Of a stretch of DNA of 64,000 bases, positions 45,565-56,267 are shown piece by piece. Under the pieces are notes generated by a model. It saw only the letters and a program-made list of their open reading frames with translations, made no database searches and was not told the origin of the DNA. The translations under genes were made by a program, and so were the position numbers. Source of the DNA: Crotalaria pallida (Eukaryota; Streptophyta; Magnoliopsida; Fabales; Fabaceae); the NCBI GenBank assembly GCA_037953625.1, contig CM075652.1:38682501-38746500 (forward strand). Reading direction: 5' to 3'. Position 1 is the first letter of the stretch; every line of letters begins with the position of its first letter.

Positions 45565-46341
45565 ATCTCCCCCTTTTTGAAAATGACAACCCATGTTTTG
45601 AAATCGCTTGAAGTTGTTGATGCTTGAAACATTTGATCACTTGAGAAGACTCTTTCTCCCCCTCAATCAATGCTTTAACACTTGAATCCAATTGAGATAG
45701 AAGCTTGATTCTCCCCCTATCTTAAACAACTTAGCTCAACCTACATAAAAACAACAAAACAACCTTTCTCCAAATATAATATCATATTTCTCCCATGTTT
45801 CAAAACATACCATTTCTCCCCCTTTGGTATTATCAAAAAGAAATATATACCAATTGAAATATAAGATCTAAGCCAAGGTAAGAAATCAATGATCATTTCT
45901 TCACAACATTGATACCAATTGAACAAATACAATAGAGCTATACTTTGAAATGTGATATCAATTGGCAAGAGAATATAACAATGAAATATAATACCAATTG
46001 AGAACTAAAAAGATCATAATATCACTTAACAAAGAAGATATCAATGAAAAGAAATATAACACCAAAGCATCATACTTTAATAAGATTTCAATTATATGAT
46101 CATCATGCTTTAATCAACTCAATGATACCAATTGAATTAACTAAACATTTAGAAAAGTAATATCAATTGAGAAGATACCAATTGAGATAATATATCAATA
46201 TCAAATATTACCACTTTGTAGGACATTCACTTGAGATGCAAGTGTGATACCAATTGAAGATGTGAATATAGACATTCATAGTTGAGACCAATTGAGAACA
46301 TGTGTCATTCATTTGCATCTTCAATCAAACCTACAAAACAA
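45565..46341 (-). promoter_or_regulatory. 3' non-coding region of array D unit 2
   Basis: Nearly identical to 41317-42093: polypurine tracts next to LTR 2 and TCAATTGGTATC repeats. Confidence 0.7.
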
Positions 46342-48132
46342 TCATGCTTTGCTTTTTGGTATCCAAATGGTTTTGGATCCATTTTTGTTAGTGTAGGAAC
46401 TTTCACCCTTTTTCATCCAAACAAAATTTCCTTTAGGTATACCATGCACTTTAACATAACACACATTTGAAGTATGTCCATGAGTACCACAATAGAAACA
46501 TGTTGGAGGATTTGAAAAATCAACTTTAGAAAAATCAATAACATTTCTATGAGATTTACTCTTAGCATTAGTATAACCCAAACCAAACTTGTTTGAATTT
46601 TCTCTTTGAAAATTTAACAATGTGCGCAATCTAATATCACAAATGGTGAAACTTGCAAGCTTATTTTTCAAAATAGCATTTTCATCCTTGAGCAACTTGC
46701 AACTCTCACAATCAACCACAACATTCAATCTACTAGCACAATCACAAGAAGAACTAGCATAGATAAGATCAAGAGTTTCATTTTCAAGATTAAGCTCATC
46801 AACTTGTTTTTGAAGATCTAAAATCTCTTTTTGATGTTTCAAAATGAGCTTCTTTCTTTCAATGTTTTTCAAAACTAGTTTTTCAAGTTGTTCATACATT
46901 TCTTCATAAGCATTATGTAACAATTCATATTTAGAAGAAATTTCGGATTTAGATTCACTTACATTGCTATCCTCGCTTTGATAACTTGATTCATCATTTG
47001 AACTTTGTTCTTCATCATCTACTAGAGTTATCAAGTTGAGACAAGCGGCTTCTTCATTATCCAATGAACTACTTGATGTGCTTTTCTTGTCATCTTCATC
47101 ACTATCCCGAACTATGTATGCTCTTTTAGATTTAGAATTCTTCTTGTCTTTCTCCTTCTTCTTGAGATACCTAGAGCATGAATACTTGAGATGTCCGGGC
47201 TTTCCACATTCATGGCAAACTACACCTTCTTTTGAAGTTTTGGTCTTATAGTGTGGGGAATCCTTCTCTTTACTTTTGTCCTTGTTCAACCTTCCTTTTC
47301 TCCTTAGAAACTTGTCAAACTCTTTTAACAAAAGTTTCATGTCTTTTTCATCAACATCGGAATCGGAATCTTCACTATCATCATCATCGGAACTATCTTT
47401 CTTTTTGTATCTACTTTTGACTTTAAGAGCAAGTCCCTTTCTTTCTTTGTTCTTATCCGACTCTTCATTGATACTTAATCGTCCAAGCTCCATTTCATGT
47501 TCTTGAAGCTTTCCGAAAAGTGTTGCTAGATCCATAGCATCCAAATTCTTAGATTCAACAATAGCCGTTACTTTTGGTTGCCAATTCCTGTCTAAACATC
47601 TCAACACTTTGTTAGAAAGTTCACCTTGTAAGAAAGTCTTACCAAGAGCAAGTAAATGATTAATAATATGAGTAAAACACTTTTGCATATCATTTATAGA
47701 TTCATTTGGAAGCATATGAAACAATTAATAATCACGCATTAAAGCATTCAATCTAGCTCTCCTAACCTCACTAGTTCCTTCATGAGTCACTTGTAAAGTG
47801 TCCCACATTTCTTTGGCACTAGAACATTGAGAAACTCTAAAGAACTCGTCATAGGATAAAGCGGAGGTGATGATATTCATTGCTTTATAATCATATTGAA
47901 CTTTCTTTCTATCATCATCCTTCCACTTATCCTCGGGGATCAATTGTTCTACACCTTCAACTAAACTAGAGGGAATATGAGGACCTTTTTCAACTACTTT
48001 CCAAATTTCACTATCTATGGCTTGGATAAAGATTTTCATTCTAACTTTCCAATATGCATAGCCTTCTCCGGCAAACAATGGAGGACGACTTATTGAATAA
48101 CCTTCACCACCAAAGGGATTCATGGAACCCAT
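46342..48132 (-). pseudogene. gag: Gag of array D, unit 2
   Basis: Nearly identical to unit 1 and carries the same TAA at codon 136 (47725-47727), showing that units 1 and 2 copied a common, already broken parent. I noticed only a few base differences over 2640 bp of internal region. Confidence 0.88.
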
Positions 48133-48204
48133 TGCGATTTTCTTAAAGGATCTTTACGAAAAAGCTCTTATGCTCGTGTCTTTCGACCGAGCTCTGATAC
48201 CAAT

Positions 48205-49812
48205 TGAGGAAACCGCAATTGGTGGTTGGAGAGACAAAGGAACCCTAGGAATACACCTAGAAGGGGGGGTTGAATAGGTGTTGAAGCTACCTTGAAAGAT
48301 TTTCGAATGAAACAAATTGAAACAATCAAAACAACAGATTTTTGCAAATTTTCACTAACTTAATCGATTAATCTGCAACTTAATCGATTAAGTCTGAGAG
48401 ATCAAAATTACTTACTCGATTAAGCAAGTCGTGTACTCGAGTATTACTTGCAGAAACCAGAAAAATCAAGTTTTCATTCGCATACGAAAATCAATCAATT
48501 CACACGAAAGATCAGAGATTCAACGGAAATGATTAACACCTATATTCTTATTGATTAACCTAGTTATGAAAATGATTTTCCCTTTATCAATTTGAATAAT
48601 TAAAGATTCAATTCAATCAATTATGAAAATCAATCTTTCTAGGTTTTCAACCAAGAACGCAATCAAATGACTTGAATATAAAGAGTAAGGGTTTAGAGAT
48701 ACGACACAGTGATTTATCCTGGTTCACTTTCATCCGCTTGAAAGCTACATCCAGTCCCCTCTTCAACCAAGAGAGATTCTTCACTATGAGGAATTAGAGT
48801 TCTCAAATTACAAGTGATTGCCTCACAAGACTCCCTTCTTGCTAGCTTACAAGAGATAACCGACACCCTTGCCTTGTAATCCTATTGATCTTCTCTCTAA
48901 TCTAACCTCTACCCCTTGTTGATAATCGACACAACAAGTCTTCAATTGCTTGATGATAATCCACACATCAAGGCTTCACTTGCTTGATTCACAACCAAGA
49001 CTTCTTCTTCTCCAATGAGATTTGCTTGATGATAATCGACACACCAAGGCTTCTTGTTTGTTGTAGTGGCTTGCCTTCTTGCAAAGATTACAACACAATA
49101 GAAAACACAAAACAATCCTATGAATCTCAATCAAGAGTTATGACAATTCACCATAAGAGATTCAAAGGTTCTTGATCAAAGAATATGAAAATATGAGAAC
49201 TTTGATCTTTAGAAAATGAGAGAGAATAGAGTGGCTTGATTCTTTGTAAAACTTGTATGAAAATGATTCTAACTGATCACAAATAATAGGAAAAGGTTTA
49301 TATAGAATACCCAAAAGTTGTAGCACTTGAAAAACTGATTTTGAGAAGTGAAAAACGTATTTTAAAAAATCAGTTCAGCAGTACTTAATCGATTAAGTTG
49401 CAGACTACTCGAGTAGTACTCGATTAAGTTAGTCACTTAATCGATTAAGTTGGTACTGCACATGTTCAAAACTTGTTTTCTCAAAATCCAACCTTTCCTT
49501 TAAAACCTTTAAGCCACCTATTGATTCTAGGTTAAGTGAAAACTCAAATTATGATTAAATCATGACTTATGAATGAGATTCACTACCCTCTATAATAATC
49601 TACCCAAATAAAAAACCTATGAAGCTTGAGAGGCAAAAGATAAAAGAAATACAAATACACTCAAACTTAGGTATTCATGAGCTTGCTTTCTCTCTTCTTC
49701 ATTTGATGTTTGTTGTTGCTTGTTGAGCTTGAAACTTGATCAACACTTGTAGCTTGTTCAAAAACACTTTGTCATTATCAAAACATTCATCATGTTCATC
49801 ATGGAACTAACA
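48205..49812 (-). repeat. LTR 3 of array D (internal)
   Basis: 1608 bp. Shares AAAAGATAAAAG (49635-49646) with LTR 4 and AAATTGAAAC with LTR 2. Confidence 0.92.
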
Positions 49813-50589
49813 ATCTCCCCCTTTTTGAAAATGACAACCCATGTTTTGAAATCGCTTGAAGTTGTTGATGCTTGAAACATTTGATCACTTGAGAAGACTC
49901 TTTCTCCCCCTCAATCAATGCTTTAACACTTGAATCCAATTGAGATAGAAGCTTGATTCTCCCCCTATCTTAAACAACTTAGCTCAACCTACATAAAAAC
50001 AACAAAACAACCTTTCTCCAAATATAATATCATATTTCTCCCATGTTTCAAAACATACCATTTCTCCCCCTTTGGCATTATCAAAAAGAAATATATACCA
50101 ATTGAAATATAAGATCTAAGCCAAGGTAAGAAATCAATGATCATTTCTTCACAACATTGATACCAATTGAACAAATACAATAGAGCTATACTTTGAAATG
50201 TGATATCAATTGGCAAGAGAATATAACAATGAAATATAATACCAATTGAGAACTAAAAAGATCATAATATCACTTCACAAAGAAGATATCAATGAAAAGA
50301 AATATAACACCAAAGCATCATACTTTAATAAGATTTCAATTATATGATCATCATGCTTTAATCAACTCAATGATACCAATTGAATTAACTAAACATTTAG
50401 AAAAGTAATATCAATTGAGAAGATACCAATTGAGATAATATATCAATATCAAATATTACTACTTTGTAGGACATTCACTTGAGATGCAAGTGTGATACCA
50501 ATTGAAGATGTGAATATAGACATTCATAGTTGAGACCAATTGAGAACATGTGTCATTCATTTGCATCTTCAATCAAACCTACAAAACAA
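49813..50589 (-). promoter_or_regulatory. 3' non-coding region of array D unit 3
   Basis: Same layout as units 1 and 2, with a few private substitutions (for example CACTTCACAAAG near 50273). Confidence 0.7.
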
Positions 50590-52380
50590 TCATGCTTTGC
50601 TTTTTGGTATCCAAATGGTTTTGGATCCATTTTTGTTAGTGTAGGGACTTTCACCCTTTTTCATCCAAACAAAATTTCCTTTAGGTATACCATGCACTTT
50701 AACATAACACACATTTGAAGTATGTCCATGAGTACCACAATAGAAACATGTTGGAGGATTTGAAAAATCAACTTTAGAAAAATCAACAACATTTCTATGA
50801 GATTTACTCTTAGCACTAGTATAACCCAAACCAAACTTGTTTGAATTTTCTCTTTGAAAATTTAACAATGTGCGCAATCTAATATCACAAATGGTGAAAC
50901 TTGCAAGCTTATTTTTCAAAATAGCATTTTCATCCTTGAGCAACTTGCAACTCTCACAATCAACCACAACATTCAATCTACTAGCACAATCACAAGAAGA
51001 ACTAGCATAGATAAGATCAAGAGTTTCATTTTCAAGATTAAGCTCATCAACTTGTTTTTGAAGATCTAAAATCTCTTTTTGATGTTTCAAAATGAGCTTC
51101 TTTCTTTCAATGTTTTTCAAAACTAGTTTTTCAAGTTGTTCATACATTTCTTCATATGCATTATGTAACAATTCATATTTAGAAGAAATTTTGGATTTAG
51201 ATTCACTTACATTGCTATCCTCGCTTTGATAACTTGATTCATTATTTGAACTTTGTTCTTCATCATCTACTAGAGTTATCAAGTTGAGACAAGCGGCTTC
51301 TTCATTATCCAATGAACTACTTGATGTGCTTTTCTTGTCATCTTCATCACTATCCCGAACTATGTATGCTCTTTTAGATTTAGAATTCTTCTTGTCTTTC
51401 TCCTTCTTCTTGAGATACCTAGAGCATGAATACTTGAGATGTCCGGGCTTTCCACATTCATGGCAAACTACACCTTCTTTTGAAGTTTTGGTCTTATAGT
51501 GTGGGGAATCCTTCTCTTTACTTTTGTCCTTGTTCAACCTTCCTTTTCTCCTTAGAAACTTGTCAAACTCTTTTAACAAAAGTTTCATGTCTTTTTCATC
51601 AACATCGGAATCGGAATCTTCACTATCATCATCATCGGAACTATCTTTCTTTTTGTATCTACTTTTGACTTTAAGAGCAAGTCCCTTTCTCTCTTTGTTC
51701 TTATCCGACTCTTCATTGATACTTAATCGTCCAAGCTCCATTTCATGTTCTTGAAGCTTTCCGAAAAGTGTTGCTAGATCCATAGCATCCAAATTCTTAG
51801 ATTCAACAATAGCCGTTACTTTTGGTTGCCAATTCCTGTCTAAACATCTCAACACTTTGTTAGAAAGTTCACCTTGTAAGAAAGTCTTACCAAGAGCAAG
51901 TAAATGATTAATAATATGAGTAAAACGTTTTTGCATATCATTTATAGATTCATTTGGAAGCATATGAAACAATTCATAATCACGCATTAAAGCATTCAAT
52001 CTAGCTCTCCTAACCTCACTAGTTCCTTCATGAGTCACTTGTAAAGTGTCCCACATTTCTTTGGCACTAGAACATTAAGAAACTCTAAAGAACTCGTCAT
52101 AGGATAAAGCGGAGGTAATGATATTCATTGCTTTATAATCATATTGAACTTTCTTTCTATCATCATCCTTCCACTTATCCTCGGGGATCAATTGTTCTAC
52201 ACCTTCAACTAAACTAGAGGGAATATGAGGACCTTTTTCAACTACTTTCCAAATTTCACTATCTATGGCTTGGATAAAGATTTTCATTCTAACTTTCCAA
52301 TATGCATAGCCTTCTCTGGCAAACAATGGAGGACGACTTATTGAATAACCTTCACCACCAAAGGGATTCATGGAACCCAT
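50590..52380 (-). pseudogene. gag: Gag of array D, unit 3
   Basis: 597 codons, open at codon 136 but with a different TAA at codon 102 (52075-52077; Gln in units 1 and 2). It has several private changes elsewhere and is therefore the most diverged unit. Zinc knuckles are intact. None of the three units has an intact gag, yet each has only one stop. Confidence 0.88.
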
Positions 52381-52452
52381 TGCGATTTTCTTAAAGGATC
52401 TTTACGAAAAAGCTCTTATGCTCGTGTCTTTCGACCGAGCTCTGATACCAAT

Positions 52453-54060
52453 TGAGGAAACCGCAATTGGTGGTTGGAGAGACAAAGGAACCCTAGGAAT
52501 ACACCTAGAAGGGGGGGTTGAATAGGTGTTGAAGCTACCTTGAAAGATTTTCGAATGAAACAAATCGAAACAATCAAAACAACAGATTTTTGCAAATTTT
52601 CACTAACTTAATCGATTAATCTGCAACTTAATCGATTAAGTCTGAGAGATCAAAATTACTTACTCGATTAAGCAAGTCGTGTACTCGAGTATTACTTGCA
52701 GAAACCAGAAAAATCAAGTTTTCATTCGCATACGAAAATCAATCAATTCACATGAAAGATCATAGATTCAACGGAAATGATTAACACCTATATTCTTATT
52801 GATTAACCTAGTTATGAAAATGATTTTCCCTTTATCAATTTGAACAATTAAAGATTCAATTCAATCAATTATGAAAATCAATCTTTCTAGGTTTTCAACC
52901 AAGAACGCAATCAAATGACTTGAATATAAAGAGTAAGGGTTTAGAGATACGACACAGTGATTTATCCTGGTTCACTTTCATCCGCTTGAAAGCTACATCC
53001 AGTCCCCTCTTCAACCAAGAGAGATTCTTCACTATGAGGAATTAGAGTTCTCAAATTACAAGTGATTGCCTCACAAGACTCCCTTCTTGCTAGCTTACAA
53101 GAGATAACCGACACCCTTGCCTTGTAATCCTATTGATATTCTCTCTAATCTAACCTCTACCCCTTGTTGATAATCGACACAACAAGTCTTCAATTGCTTG
53201 ATGATAATCCACACATCAAGGCTTCACTTGCTTGATTCACAACCAAGACTTCTTCTTCTCCAATGAGATTTGCTTGATGATAATCGACACACCAAGGCTT
53301 CTTGTTTGTTGTAGTGGCTTGCCTTCTTGCAAAGATTACAACACAATAGAAAACACAAAACAATCCTATGAATCTCAATCAAGAGTTATGACAATTCACC
53401 ATAAGAGATTCAAAGGTTCTTGATCAAAGAATATGAAAATATGAGAACTTTGATCTTTAGAAAATGAGAGAGAATAGAGTGGCTTGATTCTTTGTAAAAC
53501 TTGTATGAAAATGATTCTAACTGATCACAAATAATAGGAAAAGGTTTATATAGAATACCCAAAAGTTGTAGCACTTGAAAAACTGATTTTGAGAAGTGAA
53601 AAACGTATTTTAAAAAATCAGTTCAGTAGTACTTAATCGATTAAGTTGCAGACTACTCGAGTAGTACTCGATTAAGTTAGTCACTTAATCGATTAAGTTG
53701 GTACTGCACATGTTCAAAACTTGTTTTCTCAAAATCCAACCTTTCCTTTAAAACCTTTAAGCCACCTATTGATTCTAGGTTAAGTGAAAACTCAAATTAT
53801 GATTAAATCATGACTTATGAATGAGATTCACTACCCTCTATAATAATCTACCCAAATAAAAAACCTATGAAGCTTGAGAGGCAAAAGATAAAAGAAATAC
53901 AAATACACTCAAACTTAGGTCTTCATGAGCTTGCTTTCTCTCTTCTTCATTTGATGTTTGTTGTTGCTTGTTGAGCTTGAAACTTGATCAACACTTGTAG
54001 CTTGTTCAAAAACACTTTGTCATTATCAAAACATTCATCATGTTCATCATGGAACTAACA
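52453..54060 (-). repeat. LTR 4 of array D (5' terminal LTR)
   Basis: 1608 bp, starting TGTTAGTTCC (minus) at 54060 next to the ATTCC target duplication at 54061-54065. Confidence 0.92.
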
Positions 54061-54322
54061 ATTCCAGCAGAAGACCCAGGCTCCTCCACAGGTCTTTCAG
54101 TCACTAAATCATCAGGCATCTTGCCCTTAATCTTTGATCTGATCAAGTCAAGGGATCGAAGCAAGTCCTCTGCTTGCTTGGCACTCAAGTTATCTAACTT
54201 GGGTAAGTCTTCAGCATCAAGATTCAAGAAATCTAATAACAGATCAATGTCATGATATTTAGGATTAGAGGAAGAAGGAGAAGGTGATGAGGGAGGCCAC
54301 CCTTACTTCTTAGCCAAAATGG
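54061..54322 (-). pseudogene. LINE ORF1 (DUF4283-type) remnant, N-terminal part
   Basis: Minus-strand reading from about 54320: LAKK, a stop, GWPPSSPSPSSSNPK, DLLLDFLNLDAEDLPKLDNL, then SAKQAEDLLRSLDLIRSKIK to SSAG at the array edge. The expected start ATG reads TTG here. It continues in frame at 39709. The KQAE-LL--LD--R-K-KGK pattern is known to me from legume LINE ORF1 N-termini. Confidence 0.6.
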
Positions 54323-55745
54323 CGGCGGCGACAGTGGTAAACCACCGTGAGAAAGAAGACAAGGAGGTCTGCCAAGGTTTTTCACTCACTTCCTATTTTC
54401 ATAACATACAAAAAGGGGTTTTAACAAAAACTACTTTTATAATGTATGATATTTTTAAAATCATACTACTTTATATTAGGCACTTGCCAATCATTCTTAT
54501 ATAGCTATTTAATTATTATAAATTGTCGATATTACGACTATCACTAATTATTAATTTTGTACACAAATGCGAGGTACAAGTTTGATGGCCCAAACTTACT
54601 ACTCAGAAACTTCTCTAAACAACCTAGTTCGAGATTCTCATTAATGGGCATACGGTTTTTCGAGTGTTGGAAGCACGTCAACAGGCTACTCTATTCGGAA
54701 TCTGGTTCACGATGGCGAGGACCTCCATGCCAAGTTTCCCTCTTTGTGCTTGTGTTCTGAACGAGAAGAAGCTCATGCTCGATTCCCCATATTGGATGCA
54801 TGTGCCAAACGCGACAGGCCCATATCAGCCGCCCCCCCTTTTTTGGTATCCATATATTCGGAGTGTCAAGAACTAGACACTAGTCTTCTCTCTTCGGATT
54901 GGGTTTCCCTTTTTATTGCCATTACCTGAGAGCACAAGGAGCGTCATCAACCATTTACTAAGAACCACCACTGTTTCATTATCGACAATAATCCAAAAGT
55001 CAGAGATCCAATAGGACAATGACAATCTTGGTCAACATACCGAGCTATGTTGCGATTAGCAATGCCGGTAAGCCTGATGTTGTCTAATCGACCGGTAACA
55101 CGACCCAAAATCCTAGAGCCAAGTCATATCCAAGAGATTCTCAACACCGTCGAGCATGTCTCAAGTACCTTGATATAACAGGACACCATATCAACATCAC
55201 GACCCCAACATTGTGATCCAAACATCACCCACAAACTAAACTACAAGGTTCAACCAAACTTCTATGAAGTAACTGACTGATTATGCCCATTTTGTCGGCC
55301 TTCAACCACCAATGATGTGGTTGAAAATATCGTCGGATGAATTGGCACTAGACGACTCTGCCGCTCTTCACGTCTAAATATAACACATCTTCAACGTGAT
55401 CCTGGCAAAACCTCACGAATATTTTGAAGGAAATTACGCACATACATGATTATTCGAAGATTTTGGTCATAATATTATCAACGACATCGATGTCTCCTCT
55501 ATTAAACAGGCCTACTGTGATCGTTTGCATTGATAATAACCTCAAAATCATCACTTAAAGCCCCATTTCAAGTAACATAGCTCAAGCCACTAGCATCCTG
55601 GTATCCTCTTCTATCACTACGATAACAAAACGAAAGCCCTTCATGGTATCCTCTTCCATCACTACGACAACAAAATGAAGGCCCTTCCACCATGGATGCC
55701 TAATTATGCTATTCTTGCATCTTCTTCCATGACACCCTTGCCTCT
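54323..55745. other. unassigned intergenic stretch
   Basis: No gene or element I can name. Readings of up to 70 codons (54557-54876) show no familiar motif. Near the right end a unit of about 45 bp (starting TGGTATCCTCTTC) is repeated at 55599-55643 and 55644-55687. Confidence 0.4.
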
Positions 55746-56140
55746 TGTAAGACCCGGGCTGACGAGGGCGGGGAGTGATCGTCGGTGAAAAAGGCACAAA
55801 CAAGGAGCGGCTCCTGGCAGAATTCTAAGGAACATGAATGAACCAACACATCTAAATGAGAAGGCGATCTTGAGATTGTGTAGGAATGGGACTTCATAGT
55901 ACAAGAAGGATTAAATGAATTAATTAAGACTACGCATATCAACAAGATGCATCTTCTTTTCAGTAGCCCATCACTTAAGAACTTCATAGTTAAGCGTGCT
56001 TGACTTGCAATAATTCTGGGATGGGTGATCTCCTGGGAAGTTTTCCCTGGAAGCGTGAGATTGAGGACAAAGCATGCTGAAAAGACCCGTGTTAGTTTGT
56101 GGGGACAGTCGCAATCCATTTTCCTACCAGGGACGTAAGA
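55746..56140 (+). repeat. 5' LTR of Cassandra
   Basis: The end TAAGA should be TAACA; otherwise typical. Carries the 5S-like domain at 55966-56040. Confidence 0.85.
55966..56040 (+). pseudogene. 5S rRNA-derived domain in the Cassandra LTR
   Basis: Matches the 3' two thirds of plant 5S rRNA: CCCATCA, then AGTTAAGCGTGCTTG (A-box region), GATGGGTGAT (intermediate element; canonical ends GAC) and CTCCTGGGAAGT (C box). This is not a ribosomal gene. In Cassandra it can act as an RNA polymerase III promoter region. Confidence 0.85.
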
Positions 56141-56211
56141 AATCGTATCAGAGTGGCGTCTCTCCCAGTGCGGTGTGGTTCAGGGACGAACCAGGCGGAC
56201 GCTGGTGGGCA

Positions 56212-56267
56212 TGTAAGACCTAGGCTGACGAGGGTGAGGAGTGATCGCTGGTGCAAGAGGCACGGAC
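56212..56267 (+). repeat. truncated 3' LTR of Cassandra
   Basis: 56 bp matching the start of the 5' LTR with several substitutions, then an abrupt junction at about 56267. Confidence 0.8.

Larger units (their letters stand above)
39710..54060 (-). mobile_element. array D: four LTRs and three gag-only internal regions, single TSD ATTCC
   Basis: LTR-int-LTR-int-LTR-int-LTR with period 4248 bp (LTR 1608, internal 2640). Target duplications ATTCC stand only at the outer edges (39705-39709 and 54061-54065). Each junction keeps PBS on one side and polypurine tract on the other. The array therefore stems from one integrated element expanded by unequal LTR recombination. The units have gag but no pol, so they were non-autonomous before expansion. 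Copies differ by well under 1%. Confidence 0.92.
55746..56267 (+). mobile_element. Cassandra TRIM retrotransposon, 3' LTR truncated
   Basis: A 395-bp LTR (55746-56140) starts TGTAAGACCCGGGCTGACGA and contains 5S rRNA sequence. It is followed by a decayed PBS (CGTATCAGAG), about 70 bp of internal DNA with GCGTCTCTCCCAGTGC, and the first 56 bp of a second LTR (TGTAAGACCTAGGCTGACGA, from 56212). LTRs carrying 5S sequence are the defining trait of Cassandra. The second LTR breaks off into an unrelated Sirevirus LTR. Confidence 0.88.

Noticed and set aside
54557..54929. Overlapping plus-strand readings in the unassigned stretch
   Set aside because: Three frames are open over the same DNA without any family motif; not enough to call a gene.
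55966..56040. Possible functional 5S rRNA gene
   Set aside because: The first third of 5S rRNA is missing, the A-box neighbourhood and 3' end differ, and it lies inside an LTR with the known Cassandra layout.
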